A DNA stretch of 64,000 nucleotides from the NCBI RefSeq assembly GCF_013410745.1, contig NZ_JACCFY010000001.1, positions 3,505,371 through 3,569,370 of the forward strand. Direction: 5' to 3'. Position 1 is the first letter of the stretch; each line of letters opens with the position of its first letter. A program made the translations under genes and the position numbers. The notes beneath the pieces were generated by a model. It saw only the letters and a list, made by a program, of their open reading frames with translations, was not told the DNA's origin and searched no databases. This document shows, one piece after another, positions 53,801-62,424 of this stretch. This DNA is from Nesterenkonia xinjiangensis (GTDB lineage Bacteria; Actinomycetota; Actinomycetes; Actinomycetales; Micrococcaceae).

Positions 53801-54254
53801 TGTACTTCAGCACCGAGGAACGGCAGGCATCGTTGAAGGTGTCGATGCCCATGGCCTCGATCTCGGCCTTGTCAGTCATGCCCAGCTGCTTCATGGCCTC
53901 CAGCTCGGCGGGCAGACCATGGGTGTCCCAGCCGAAGCGGCGCTCCACGCGCATGCCACGCTGGGTCTGGTAGCGGGCGACCAGGTCCTTCACATAGCCG
54001 GTGAGCAGATGCCCGTAGTGCGGCAGCCCGTTGGCGAAGGGCGGGCCGTCGTAGAAGACGAACTCTCCGCCGCGTCCTCCCCCGGCTTCGGCCGGGCGGT
54101 TGTCCACCGACGCCTGGAAGGTGCCGTCCTCGGCCCAACCTGCCAGGACTCGCTCTTCGATCTGCGGGAACCGTGGGGAGGCGGGGATCGTCTCGGAGGC
54201 ACCGGGGGCCGTGGTCGTGCGGGGATACACGGGCGAAGAGTTCTGCTCGGTCAT
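50865..54254 (-). CDS. ileS: isoleucyl-tRNA synthetase, long (eukaryote-like) type
   Basis: 1129 aa. It charges tRNA-Ile with isoleucine and edits valine. The class I signature is HYGH at 79-82 ([16 protein letters not shown]) and the KMSKS loop is [17 protein letters not shown]1 editing domain, anticodon-binding domain and long C-terminal extension are present. The length and HYGH fit the type 2 IleRS common in actinobacteria, a form known to be less sensitive to mupirocin. The ATG at 54254 has AGGACGG 6 bases upstream, which is part of the T-box switch. In-frame sequence further upstream is the leader and is not coding. Confidence 0.95.
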   Translation of the reverse strand: MTEQNSSPVYPRTTTAPGASETIPASPRFPQIEERVLAGWAEDGTFQASVDNRPAEAGGGRGGEFVFYDGPPFANGLPHYGHLLTGYVKDLVARYQTQRGMRVERRFGWDTHGLPAELEAMKQLGMTDKAEIEAMGIDTFNDACRSSVLKYTAEWEDYVTRQARWVDFENDYKTLNVDYMESVIWAFSQLHEKGLTYQGFRVLPYCWKDETPLSNHELRMDDDVYKERQDPSVTVSFPVTGGGEHGDSLRGVNLLAWTTTPWTLPTNFSVAVGPGVEYVVVEAPADGPQPGRHLLAGELLGAYAKDLGFADTEDSTAAEHASAAVVARYQGADLAGLEYQPLWGYYTDAEQWGTQHAFRVLVEDYVTTTDGTGLVHQASAYGEEDQRSSEEAGIPVILSIDEGARFLPMFAEPTGDGDAPLAEIAGVQVFEANRTIINVLKAAGRLVREQSYVHSYPHCWRCRTPLIYKAVTSWYVAVTQIKKRMLEHNEAINWIPANVKHGQFGRWLENARDWSISRNRYWGSPIPVWISDDPAYPRTEVYGSLDELKEAFGDYPRNAQGEPDLHRPWIDQLTRPNPDDPTGRSTMVRVPDVLDVWFDSGSMQFAQVHYPFENADWFEDHHPADFIVEYIGQTRGWFYTMHILATALFDRPAFTNVISHGIVLGSDGQKMSKSLRNYPDVNEVFDRDGSDAMRWFLMSSPILRGGNLVVTEEGIREGVRQVLLPMWNAWHFFTLYANTANGGAGYQARRVTAPEVDTEALNPLDRYILAATGDLVRGATTALDAYDVSAACDALRTFSETLTNWYIRRSRQRFYEEDTAAYDVLYTALETFARVAAPLLPLISEDIWRGLTGERSVHLADWPDPEEYLRDERSVGLMDLTRGITSAGSSLRKSAKLRVRQPLAKLTVVVPGAADLAGTYQQIIADELNIKEVELRDAAEVSADDWGIGQQLVVNARAAGPRLGKDVQKAIKGAKSGDWSTTAGGVIAGGLALHEGEYTLTTTVSDALADQAVTVLEGVVDGAGGGFLVLDTALTARLIAEGTARDLIRTIQQARKDADLQVSDRIRTTVTAAASTIDAIEDHRELVTSETLTSQLHLVADAAASDPLVCVAVDDGRDSRPRRTTTPVD

Positions 54255-54507
54255 GGAGATCCGTCCTGGGTGTTCACGATCTGGTGGGCGTCGCGTTCTT
54301 CCGCAAGGACGCCTCAGCCGGAGCCGGACGCGGTACCACCTCGCTTGTCCGCATCCACACCTCGGCGCGTGGGCCGGGGCGAGGAGGATACGGACCTCTC
54401 CATGACAGCTGTGACGGGCATGCCCGTCCGGTTCTACTGGGGCCCGCCGCTGGAGTGCGGACCGGTTCCTCCGGAAGCTCACCGGTGATGGCCGGGTCAT
54501 CGCTGAT
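54255..54507 (-). ncRNA. ileS T-box riboswitch leader (translational type)
   Basis: The minus strand carries the T-box core GGTGGTACCGCG, with the tRNA-binding TGGTACC at 54338-54332; its UGGU fits the ACCA end of tRNA-Ile. An ATC specifier codon lies at 54489-54487 within GGCCATCACCGGTGAGC, typical of the short stem I of actinobacterial ileS leaders. A conserved CCAGTAGAACCGGACGGG block lies in between. CGGAC (54351-54347) can pair with GTCCG (54329-54325). The latter's CGTCC can instead pair with the ribosome binding site GGACG (54266-54262). Binding of uncharged tRNA would free translation. A TAGAAT -10 is at 54519-54514. No terminator T-run is seen, so control is translational. Confidence 0.92.
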
Positions 54508-54666
54508 GGGCATATTCTACGGGATCATCTCCCGGAGGGCAGAACCGGCGGGCCAGACCCGGCGGGCGCCTCTTCCCGGCCGCTGCCCGCACGGCTACGG
54601 TGGTGGTCTGCCCACGGCGGCGCTGCCGTCGGGACACGGGCCTGGACGTCGAGACGGAGGTGCGGG

Positions 54667-55374
54667 ATGGAGATCACCTGGGTCTCGGAGACAGCGGTCA
54701 CAGAGGCGGTGCTGCTGCTGTGCGCATTTGTGCTCTCCGCGGTGATCGGGATCGAGCGCGAGGTCCGGCTGAAGTCCGCCGGGGCCCGCACCCACATCCT
54801 GGTGGGGCTGGGCTCGGCGCTGTTCACCCTGGTGTCGGCCTACGGGTTCTCGCCCCTGCTGGGCGAAGAGGTGATCCTGGACCCCTCACGCATCGCGGCC
54901 CAGATCGTCACCGGCATCGGCTTCCTGGGCGCCGGCGTGATCTTCGTGCGGCAGAACATCGTCTCCGGGCTGACCACCGCCGCGTCGATCTGGGTGACCG
55001 CTGCCGTCGGCATGGCCTGCGGGGCGGGCATGCCGCTGATCGCGGGGCTCACCGTCGCCTTCTACCTGCTGGCGGTCACGCTGATCACCATGGTGGCCCG
55101 CCGGCTGCCCCGGCACAGTCGCAGCCGGGTGTTCCTGATCCGTTACGCCGACGGTCGCGGAGTGCTGCGGGATGTCCTGGGCCGAGCCTCGGACCTCGGC
55201 TACGCCTCGGGGCTGTCCCGCACCCGTCAGCTGGAGGCCGACGACGGACCCGTCGTGGAGGCCACGCTGCGCTTCACCAGCCTTCAGGGCGTCAGCGCGG
55301 ACGAGCTGCTCCGGTCCCTCACGGAGATCTCCGGCGTGCGCGAGGTGCGCTCCATCCAGGAGGAGCACGACTGA
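54667..55374 (+). CDS. MgtC/SapB family membrane protein
   Basis: 235 aa. Five predicted membrane helices precede a soluble C-terminal domain (about 145-235) with an ACT-like pattern. Family motifs are LSAVIGIEREVRLKSAGART, THILVGLGSALFTLVS and QIVTGIGFLGAGVIFVRQN. MgtC proteins are linked to growth in low magnesium and in some pathogens to inhibition of the ATP synthase. GGAGGTG precedes the ATG. It stands alone between the divergent ileS leader and the convergent AraC gene. The 159 bases between the T-box and this gene hold only promoter sequence. Confidence 0.9.
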   Translation: MEITWVSETAVTEAVLLLCAFVLSAVIGIEREVRLKSAGARTHILVGLGSALFTLVSAYGFSPLLGEEVILDPSRIAAQIVTGIGFLGAGVIFVRQNIVSGLTTAASIWVTAAVGMACGAGMPLIAGLTVAFYLLAVTLITMVARRLPRHSRSRVFLIRYADGRGVLRDVLGRASDLGYASGLSRTRQLEADDGPVVEATLRFTSLQGVSADELLRSLTEISGVREVRSIQEEHD

Positions 55375-55408
55375 GAGGCCCCGGGCCCCTCAGCCGCGCG
55401 GGCCTCGC

Positions 55409-56308
55409 TCAGCCCTCCAGCTGCTCCGTCTCGCGGACCGCAAGCCACAGCTCCATGTGGCTCTCACCGCCGTCGGCGTCGAAGACCGTGGCCAGCAGCT
55501 CGGGGGCCTCCACCGGCTCATAGGGGTTGGACGGGAACCACTCCCCGTAGGCCTGCGGCCACAGCTGTTGGATGTCCTCGATCTCCATGCTCCGGGAGCC
55601 GAGCACCAGCCAACGGTGGGCACCCACACGCAGGGAATGGTGGTCACCGGTGGGCCCGTCGGTGGCGGCGGCCAGCCAGTAGTCGAAGGTGCTGCCGTCC
55701 TCGCGCTCCTCCTCGAAGTCGGTGCACACCGCCAGCACCCCTGCGGGGCGCCGGGTGGAGCGTGCCGAGATGTCCTCCAGCACGTCGCGTCCGAGTTCCT
55801 CCAGGAACTCCGTCATGGCAGGGTTCGGTCCCTGTTGGACGATCGACATCCGACGGCTGCGCCCCACCAAGGTGAAGGCGTCCAGGGTCTCGATCCGATA
55901 GTTCATCTGCTCGGTTCCTTCCACTGTGAGGGTGAACCGCAGCGGGGCCTGGGACCGCAGTCCCGCTCCGGCACCCGCGCCCCGAGCCTCGGCAGGGCCG
56001 ACCCCATGGACCGTGCGGAAGGCGCGGCTGAAGGCGTCGGCGGAGCTGTACCCGAAGCGCACGGCGATGTCCTGCAGCGGCTCCCGTCCGCCGAGCACCG
56101 TCGGCGCGGCCAGGGTCATGCGGCGGCGCCGCACGTATTCCGAGACCGGCATGCCGGCCAGCACGGAGAACATCCGGCGGAAGTGATGCTCCGAGGTCAG
56201 GGTGGCCTGTGCCAGCCGGGCGACGTCGATCTCGCCTCCGGAACGGTGCGTCGCGCCGTCGGCGATCTGTTCTTCGATCAGTGCGATCGCCCGATTCCAG
56301 CTGTCCAT
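55409..56308 (-). CDS. AraC-family regulator with GyrI-like effector-binding domain
   Basis: 299 aa. The N-terminal AraC DNA-binding domain (about 1-105) has two helix-turn-helices, LAQATLTSEHHFRRMFSV and LQDIAVRFGYSSADAFSRAF. A Gly/Ala linker leads to a C-terminal GyrI/SOUL-like ligand domain starting MNYRIETLDAFTLVGRSRRM. This architecture occurs in regulators that sense hydrophobic cationic compounds, such as Rob and BmrR relatives. GGAGGGCAGG precedes the ATG, and TATGCT (56359-56354) is a likely -10. Its target is not apparent; it may regulate itself. Confidence 0.88.
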   Translation of the reverse strand: MDSWNRAIALIEEQIADGATHRSGGEIDVARLAQATLTSEHHFRRMFSVLAGMPVSEYVRRRRMTLAAPTVLGGREPLQDIAVRFGYSSADAFSRAFRTVHGVGPAEARGAGAGAGLRSQAPLRFTLTVEGTEQMNYRIETLDAFTLVGRSRRMSIVQQGPNPAMTEFLEELGRDVLEDISARSTRRPAGVLAVCTDFEEEREDGSTFDYWLAAATDGPTGDHHSLRVGAHRWLVLGSRSMEIEDIQQLWPQAYGEWFPSNPYEPVEAPELLATVFDADGGESHMELWLAVRETEQLEG

Positions 56309-56373
56309 CCTGCCCTCCGTCGATCCGCGTCCTGCGGTTCCTCTGACCTCATCAGCATAGGGAGACGACGACG

Positions 56374-56416
56374 CCGCGGACCCGACGAAGCATGCCCGCT
56401 TCGGTCGGGTCCGCGG
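56374..56416 (-). terminator. hairpin terminator after valS
   Basis: An 18-bp stem with one bulged base (56374-56391 with 56398-56416) and a 6-base loop begins 45 bases past the valS stop on the minus strand. It lies just before the AraC-gene promoter. Confidence 0.65.
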
Positions 56417-56461
56417 GGTCGGAGGAGGCTGCGGGACGAGGCTGCCGGAGGTAGCCGGGGC

Positions 56462-59164
56462 TCAGCTCTGCTCGGGGTCCGCGAGCTCCACATCGGAGAC
56501 TGAGATCGCATGGACGGCCTCGCCCTCCCCGACAAGCTCGATCGCCCGGGAGCGGGTGGCGGCACGGATGTCGCCGAGCGCCGCCTCGATGTGGCTGAGC
56601 GCGTCGTTGGGAGCCGTGACCCGGGCGGAGACCACCTCAGTGCGCTGCTTGACCTTCGCCTCGGACTTCGCCCGGCGTAGCCCGGCGAGCACCTCGGCCA
56701 CCGAAGGCAGCATCGCGGCGTTGCCGTGCACAGCGTCCAGCGCCTCGGCCTGAGGCCACTCGGCGCTGTGGACGGAGCCCTGGCGCCACCACCGCCACAC
56801 CTCATCGGTGGCGAAGGGCAGCACCGGAGCGAAGAGCCGCAGCACAGCGTCCAGGGTGGTGGCCAGCGCGGCCCGGACCGAGGCCTGGGCCTCCTCGCCG
56901 CGGGCGCCGTAGGCACGGTCCTTGACCAGCTCGACATAGTCGTCGGTGAACTGCCAGAAGAAGGACTCCACGCGTTGCAGAGCCCGGGCATAGTCGTAGC
57001 CGTCGAAGGCCGAGGTGGCCTGGGCGATGACCTCTCGGAGCTCGACGATCAGTGCGCGGTCCAGCGGCTCGGTGAGCACCTCGAGGTCCTCGGTCCCACC
57101 CACGATGTGCTCCTCGGTCACCCCGAGGTTCAGCGCGAACTTGGAGGCGTTGAGCAGCTTGATGGCCAGACGGCGGCCGATCTTCATCTGCGCGACCTCG
57201 TAGGCGGTGTCCGCGCCGAGCTTGGCTGAGGCCGCCCAGTAGCGCACAGCGTCGGACCCGAACTGGTCCAGCACGTCGTCGGGGACCACCACGTTGCCCT
57301 TGGACTTCGACATCTTCTTCCGGTCCGGGTCAAGGATCCAGCCGGAGATCGCCGCGTCGGTCCACGGCACGGAGCCATTGAGCGAATGGGCACGCACCAC
57401 CGAGGCGAAGAGCCAGGTGCGGATGATGTCGTGGCCCTGCGGGCGAAGGTCGAAGGGGAAGACCTTGGCGAAGAACTCGTCGTCGTGGCTCCACCGGCCC
57501 GCGATGTGCGGAGTCAGTGAGGAGGTCGCCCAGGTGTCGAGCACGTCGGCCTCTCCGAGGAACCCCCCGGCCTGGCCGCGCTGGGACTCCTCGTAGCCCG
57601 GAGCGGTGTCGGTGGTGGGATCCACCGGCAGCTGCGACTCCTCAGGCAGCACCGGGGCGTCGTAGTCCGGCTCGCCGTCGGCATCCAGCGGGTACCACAC
57701 CGGAATCGGCACGCCGAAGAACCGCTGGCGGGAGATCAGCCAGTCGCCGTTGAGGCCCTCCACCCAGTTCTCGTAGCGGGAGCGCATGAACCCCGGGTGC
57801 CAGTCGATCTCGGTGCCCCGGCGCAGCAGGGCGTCCCGCCGGTCCGCCTCGCGTCCGCCGTTGCGGATGTACCACTGCCGGGAGGTCACGACCTCCAGGG
57901 GCTTGTCGCCCTTCTCGTAGAAGTGCACCGCGTGGGTGATCTTCTCCGGCTCACCCTCCAGCAGGCATGCCCCGCGGAGCAGGTCCACCACGGCCTCCTT
58001 GGCGGAGTGGACGGTCTTGCCGGCGAGCTGCTCGTAGTTCGCCCGGCCCTGCGCGGAGGTGATCCATTCCGGAGTCTCACGGCTCAGCCGTCCATCACGA
58101 CCGATCAGCGCCCGCGTGGGCAGCTGCAGCTCCCTCCACCAAGTGACATCGGTCATGTCGCCGAAGGTACAGATCATCGCGACGCCGGAGCCCTTCTCCG
58201 GGTCCGCCAGCCGGTGCGCCCTGACCTCGACGGCGACGTCGAACAGCGGTGAGGTCACCGTGGTGCCGAACAGATGCTGGTACCGCTCGTCCTCCGGGTG
58301 GGCCACCAGCGCGACGCAGGAGGGCAGCAGCTCAGGGCGGGTGGTCTCGATGAAGACCTTCTGCCCCTCCGCCGTGAAGAACGGGTAGCGGTGGTACGCG
58401 CCGGGGTGATCCTTGGCCTCCAGCTCCGCCTGCGCGACGGCGGTGCGGAAGGTGACGTCCCACATCGTGGGGGCCAGGGCCGTGTAGGCGTGACCGTTCT
58501 GCACGTCGCGCATGAAGGCTCGCTGAGAGATCGCACGGGTGCTGTCGTCGATGGTGCGATAAGTCTGAGTCCAGTCCACCGAGAGTCCCAGTCGTGAGAA
58601 GAGATCCTCGAAGACCTTCTCGTCCTCCACGGTGAGCTTCTCGCACAGCTCGATGAAGTTGGGCCGGGAGATGACGTCCCAGTCGCGCTGGTTCCTCGCG
58701 GGCTTCTCCGGAGGGGTGTAGCCCCGGATATAGGCCTTGGACGGGTCGCAGCGCACGCCGTAGTAGTTCTGCACCCGACGCTCGGTGGGCAGGCCGTTGT
58801 CGTCCCAGCCCAGCGGGTAGAAGACGTTCTTGCCGCGCATACGCTGGAACCGGGCCAGCACGTCGGTCTGGGTGTAGGAGAACATGTGTCCCACGTGCAG
58901 CGACCCGGAGGCGGTCGGAGGCGGCGTGTCGATCGAGTAGACCGCCGAACGCTCGGTGTCCTCCTCGAAGCGGTAGACCTTCTCCTGCTCCCACGCAGCG
59001 GAGAGCTTGTCCTCCAGCCCCTCCAGCGCCGGACGATCAGGCACCTGCGGGGTCTTCACCGGCGTCGCCGCCGTCTCCGGGACCGCGGTCACGGCCTCCG
59101 TGGGAATGTCAGCGCGTTCGGTCTCGATGACGGGCGAGTCTGTGCCCAAGTTCTGTTCAGCCAT
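56462..59164 (-). CDS. valS: valyl-tRNA synthetase
   Basis: 900 aa. It charges tRNA-Val. After a 45-residue disordered start come HVGH (90-93, in PPPTASGSLHVGHMFSYT), GWDDNGLPTERRVQNYYG, an editing domain, and KMSKS in DRKKMSKSKGNVVVPDDV. The C-terminal arm is short. The ATG at 59164 is taken since GGAAG lies about 10 bases upstream. An in-frame ATG at 59173 is the alternative. No T-box is visible before it, unlike ileS. Confidence 0.94.
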   Translation of the reverse strand: MAEQNLGTDSPVIETERADIPTEAVTAVPETAATPVKTPQVPDRPALEGLEDKLSAAWEQEKVYRFEEDTERSAVYSIDTPPPTASGSLHVGHMFSYTQTDVLARFQRMRGKNVFYPLGWDDNGLPTERRVQNYYGVRCDPSKAYIRGYTPPEKPARNQRDWDVISRPNFIELCEKLTVEDEKVFEDLFSRLGLSVDWTQTYRTIDDSTRAISQRAFMRDVQNGHAYTALAPTMWDVTFRTAVAQAELEAKDHPGAYHRYPFFTAEGQKVFIETTRPELLPSCVALVAHPEDERYQHLFGTTVTSPLFDVAVEVRAHRLADPEKGSGVAMICTFGDMTDVTWWRELQLPTRALIGRDGRLSRETPEWITSAQGRANYEQLAGKTVHSAKEAVVDLLRGACLLEGEPEKITHAVHFYEKGDKPLEVVTSRQWYIRNGGREADRRDALLRRGTEIDWHPGFMRSRYENWVEGLNGDWLISRQRFFGVPIPVWYPLDADGEPDYDAPVLPEESQLPVDPTTDTAPGYEESQRGQAGGFLGEADVLDTWATSSLTPHIAGRWSHDDEFFAKVFPFDLRPQGHDIIRTWLFASVVRAHSLNGSVPWTDAAISGWILDPDRKKMSKSKGNVVVPDDVLDQFGSDAVRYWAASAKLGADTAYEVAQMKIGRRLAIKLLNASKFALNLGVTEEHIVGGTEDLEVLTEPLDRALIVELREVIAQATSAFDGYDYARALQRVESFFWQFTDDYVELVKDRAYGARGEEAQASVRAALATTLDAVLRLFAPVLPFATDEVWRWWRQGSVHSAEWPQAEALDAVHGNAAMLPSVAEVLAGLRRAKSEAKVKQRTEVVSARVTAPNDALSHIEAALGDIRAATRSRAIELVGEGEAVHAISVSDVELADPEQS

Positions 59165-59257
59165 GCCGCCCATTCTTCCATGGGCGCGGGCTCCGTCGGG
59201 GCGCCGAGCAGCATCTCAGCATGCGGGAGGACCATGGTGGCGGCGCATGCTTCTCAC

Positions 59258-59270
59258 TAGGGTGGTGTCA
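59258..59270 (+). promoter_or_regulatory. putative leaderless -10 element for the SDR gene
   Basis: TAGGGT (59258-59263) precedes the ATG at 59270 by 6 bases, with no Shine-Dalgarno sequence, so the transcript would begin at the start codon. Confidence 0.45.
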
Positions 59271-60037
59271 TGATTCAGACGCAGTCCGCAGAGCCCCGCA
59301 GCGCCCTTGTCACAGGAGCCTCCTCAGGCATCGGTGCCGCCACCGCGCACCGGCTCACCACAGACGGCTGGCAGGTCTTCGCGCTCGCGCGCCGAGCGGA
59401 GAAGCTGGAGCACCTGGCCGAGCAGGAAGGCATCGTGCCGATCGTCTGCGACGTCACCGACCGCGAGCAGGTCGATGAGGCGCTGGCCCAGGTCACGGCG
59501 GAGGGCGGGATCGACACCCTGATCAACAACGCCGGCGGTGCGCTCGGCGTCGATCCAGTGGCCCAAGGGCGGGTCGACGACTGGGAATGGATGTTCCGCA
59601 CCAATGTGCTGGGCACCCTGCATGTGACCCAGACGTTCCTGCCGATGCTGCGCGCACACGGCGAGGGCACCGTGCTGAACCTGACCTCCACCGCCGGCAT
59701 CACCGCCTATGAGGGAGGAGCCGGATACTGCGCCGCCAAATCCGGCCAGCACGCCCTGACCTCGACGCTGCGGCTGGAGGAGGCCGAGCACAATGTCCGG
59801 GTCATCGAGGTGCTTCCCGGACTGGTGCAGACCGAAGAGTTCACCGCCAAGCGGCTCCGAGGGGACACCGCAGCGGCCGACGCCGTCTATCAGGGCGTGG
59901 AGAAGCCGCTCACCGCCGAGGACGTTGCCGAGGTCATCGCTCATGCGGTGAATCTCCCCCACCACGTGAACCTGGATCAGATCGTGATGCGCCCCGTCGC
60001 GCAGGCCGCCCAGCACAAGGTCATCCGCACTGGCTGA
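59270..60037 (+). CDS. short-chain dehydrogenase/reductase (YdfG-like)
   Basis: 255 aa. It is a classical SDR with TGASSGIG (15-22) for NAD(P) binding, NNAGG, and the catalytic Ser plus YCAAK (Tyr about 159, Lys about 163). The basic residues after the second strand (ALARRAEKL) suggest NADP(H). It resembles the YdfG group that reduces 3-hydroxy acids such as serine or malonic semialdehyde, but the substrate is not certain. It is monocistronic and divergent from valS. The following 129 bases up to the DsbA-like gene show no clear feature. Confidence 0.85.
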   Translation: MIQTQSAEPRSALVTGASSGIGAATAHRLTTDGWQVFALARRAEKLEHLAEQEGIVPIVCDVTDREQVDEALAQVTAEGGIDTLINNAGGALGVDPVAQGRVDDWEWMFRTNVLGTLHVTQTFLPMLRAHGEGTVLNLTSTAGITAYEGGAGYCAAKSGQHALTSTLRLEEAEHNVRVIEVLPGLVQTEEFTAKRLRGDTAAADAVYQGVEKPLTAEDVAEVIAHAVNLPHHVNLDQIVMRPVAQAAQHKVIRTG

Positions 60038-60166
60038 GAGCCCGCTCGTCACCGGCACGTCGCCGGTCCGCACGGACGGACGACGTACGACCCGGCAGGA
60101 CTCCTCCGAGCGGAGGAGCAGAGGTCGGGCGTCGGCCGTCCGGCGGAAGACCCGTGAGCCGACGTC

Positions 60167-60769
60167 TCAGTCGAAGACGGGGCTCTCGGTCCTGCTGCGC
60201 TTGAGCTCGAAGAAGTACGGGTAGCTCGCCAGTGCCACCGAGGCGTCGAAGAGCCGGCCGGCCTCCTCGCCGCGCGGGATACGGGTGATGACAGGTCCGA
60301 AGAACGCCGTGCCCTGGAAGGCGACGATCGGGGTGCCGACGTCCTGGCCCACCAGAGAGATGCCCTGCTCGTGGGAGGAGCGCATCGCCTCGTCATTGAC
60401 GTCGGTCTGCGCCTCCTTGAGAATCGCCTCGGCAAGCCCGAGCTCACGCAGCGCCTTGGCCGTGGCATCGGCGAAGTCCTTGTTGCCGTTGTCATGGATC
60501 TCGGTCCCCACCGCCGTGTAGAAGCGACCGACCTCCTCCTGGTCATATGCGAGCTGCACCGCGGTGGCCGCGCGAGAGGGGATCCAGCGAGCCAGCTGCT
60601 CCGCATCCTCGGCCGGTGAGGGCCTGTCAGCTTCATTCAGCACACCCAGGCTCATGACATTCCAGGTGACCTCGACGTCACGCACCTGCGCGACCTCACG
60701 GATCCAGCGGGACGTCACCCAGGCGAAGGGACACAGTGGATCGAACCAGAAATCAACGCGCTCAGCCAT
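60167..60769 (-). CDS. DsbA-family protein, Rv2466c (mycothiol-dependent nitroreductase)-like
   Basis: 200 aa. It is a thioredoxin-fold protein of the DsbA family with the start RVDFWFDPLCPFAWVTSRWI and a helical insert. It aligns with mycobacterial Rv2466c, a mycothiol-dependent oxidoreductase whose active site is CPWC. Here the site is Cys13-Pro-Phe-Ala16, so the second cysteine is missing and a monothiol mechanism with mycothiol would be needed. There is no signal peptide, so it is cytoplasmic. GAGGAG precedes the ATG. It lies 130 bases downstream of the mycothione reductase gene. Confidence 0.8.
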   Translation of the reverse strand: MAERVDFWFDPLCPFAWVTSRWIREVAQVRDVEVTWNVMSLGVLNEADRPSPAEDAEQLARWIPSRAATAVQLAYDQEEVGRFYTAVGTEIHDNGNKDFADATAKALRELGLAEAILKEAQTDVNDEAMRSSHEQGISLVGQDVGTPIVAFQGTAFFGPVITRIPRGEEAGRLFDASVALASYPYFFELKRSRTESPVFD

Positions 60770-60899
60770 GCTCGGCTCCTCTCAGTCGGGATGTCTCCCC
60801 GTGCGGCGACTCCGCCCGAGGTGCACTTCCACCCATCTCCAACCCAACCCGACGCCGACGCATTCCTTCCGCAGTCGAGGCTCCGTGCTGCAGGTGAGC

Positions 60900-62372
60900 T
60901 CAGAGATGCTCGCTGACCGGGACGTCAAGACCCAGCAGCGCGTTCTCCGTGACCTCCATCAGCGCCGGGTGGATCCAGTACTGGCCCCGGGCCACCGTGT
61001 GGGCGTCCTGGCCGAAGCTCATCGCTTGGATGATCGGCTGGATGAGGTTCGACGCCTGATACCCCATGGCGTGGGCGCCCAGGATGGTGCCGTCCCGACG
61101 GTCGGCGATGACCTTGAAGATCCCGGAATGGTCCTCCATGGCCCAGCCGTAGGCGGTGTCGCCGTAGTTCTGCACCGTGACGGTGAGGTTCTCCGCCCCG
61201 ATCCGCTCGGCGGCCTGCGGCTCGGTGAGCCCCACCTGGGCGAGCTCCGGGTGGGCGAAGACCGCGGAAGGGACGGCGTGCTGCCGTGAGGCGCGCAGGT
61301 CCTGAGGGTTCTCCAGATTGTGCGCCACGACCCGGGCTTCATGGTTGGCCACATGCTTCAGCTGTGCCGGCGAACTGACGTCTCCGAGGGCGTACAGCCC
61401 CGCCACGGGTGTCCCTCCGGAGAGGACCCGCTGGTGCTCGTCGACGACGATCCGACCGTCCTCATGCAGATCCAGCCCCGCCTCGGCGGCGCCCAGAAGG
61501 TCACTGTTCGGGCGACGGCCGATGGCGACCAGGACGACGTCGACGTCGTGCTCCTCCTGACGACCGTCCACCGTGACCAGCTGGGCCGTCACTCCGGCCC
61601 GGCCCCCGTCCCCCTCCGGATCCCGGGCGAGGACGGCGCCCAGGGTGCGTTCGTAGAGCACCGTCCAGCTCCGCTCGGCCTCTGCGGAGAAGGCGCTGGC
61701 CAGATCCGGATCCATGGCGGACATCAGACCGACGCTGCGATTGACCTGGATGACCTCGCTGCCGAGTCCGGAGAAGATGCCGGCGAACTCGCAGGCGATG
61801 TAGCCGCCGCCGACGATCAGCACCCGCCGCGGCAGGTCCTGAAGCCTCATCACCGAGTCCGAGGTGTGCACCTGCGGCAGGTCGATGCCCGGCACCTCGG
61901 GGAGCACCGGCCGGGAGCCGGCCGCGATGACCAGCTGTTCCGCGGAGACCTCGGTGCCTGCTGCCGAGAGGAAGGAGGTGGGGCCGGTCAGGGTCACCTG
62001 TTCCTCGAGCAGGGTGACGTGGTCGAGCTGGACGTCGCGGTAGTGGCGTCCGGCCTCGGAGATCGAGTCCACCCGGGCGAAGACCCGGTCCCGGATGGCC
62101 GGCCAGTCGGCTCCCCGGGCCTCCAGGTCGACGCCGAGCCGCTGGGCCTCCTCGGTGCTGTGGGCCAGCGCGGCGGGCCGGACGAACATCTTGGTGGGGA
62201 TGCATCCGACGTTCAGGCAGGTGCCGCCGAAGGCCGCGGTGCTGCCGGCCCCGCGATCCGCCAGGACCACCGGCCGACCATCCCAGTGCGGTGTGATCAG
62301 TGAGTTTCCGGAGCCGGATCCGATGATGGCCAGGTCGGGGGTGAGCGGAGATCCCTGCGCGGAGTCGGTCAT
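60900..62372 (-). CDS. mtr: mycothione reductase
   Basis: 490 aa. It reduces mycothiol disulfide with NADPH to keep mycothiol, the actinobacterial low-molecular-weight thiol, reduced. It is a pyridine nucleotide-disulfide oxidoreductase with a FAD site IIGSGSGNSLITP, the redox cysteines Cys52 and Cys57 (GGTCLNVGCIPTKMFV), a NADPH site (VLIVGGGYIACEFAGIFSG) and a C-terminal His-Glu pair (IHPALMEVTENAL). The GSGSGNS start is characteristic of Mtr rather than of glutathione reductase or lipoamide dehydrogenase. A leaderless-type TAGGAT lies just before the ATG. Confidence 0.92.
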   Translation of the reverse strand: MTDSAQGSPLTPDLAIIGSGSGNSLITPHWDGRPVVLADRGAGSTAAFGGTCLNVGCIPTKMFVRPAALAHSTEEAQRLGVDLEARGADWPAIRDRVFARVDSISEAGRHYRDVQLDHVTLLEEQVTLTGPTSFLSAAGTEVSAEQLVIAAGSRPVLPEVPGIDLPQVHTSDSVMRLQDLPRRVLIVGGGYIACEFAGIFSGLGSEVIQVNRSVGLMSAMDPDLASAFSAEAERSWTVLYERTLGAVLARDPEGDGGRAGVTAQLVTVDGRQEEHDVDVVLVAIGRRPNSDLLGAAEAGLDLHEDGRIVVDEHQRVLSGGTPVAGLYALGDVSSPAQLKHVANHEARVVAHNLENPQDLRASRQHAVPSAVFAHPELAQVGLTEPQAAERIGAENLTVTVQNYGDTAYGWAMEDHSGIFKVIADRRDGTILGAHAMGYQASNLIQPIIQAMSFGQDAHTVARGQYWIHPALMEVTENALLGLDVPVSEHL

Positions 62373-62384
62373 GGACTCATCCTA
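62372..62384 (-). promoter_or_regulatory. putative leaderless -10 element for mycothione reductase
   Basis: On the minus strand TAGGAT (62384-62379) lies 6 bases before the ATG at 62372, with no Shine-Dalgarno sequence. Transcription would begin on the ATG. Confidence 0.45.
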
Positions 62385-62424
62385 GGGGTGCTCTGCGGCG
62401 GACGCTGAGAGCTGTCTCCAGATG

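Noticed and set aside
52275..54488. A 737-codon plus-strand open frame opposite ileS, running into the T-box.
   Set aside because: It is antisense to well-conserved IleRS and overlaps a structured RNA. No family resemblance or ribosome binding site.
59174..59269. A T-box upstream of valS.
   Set aside because: No TGGNACC core or specifier-like hairpin is present in the short region before valS.
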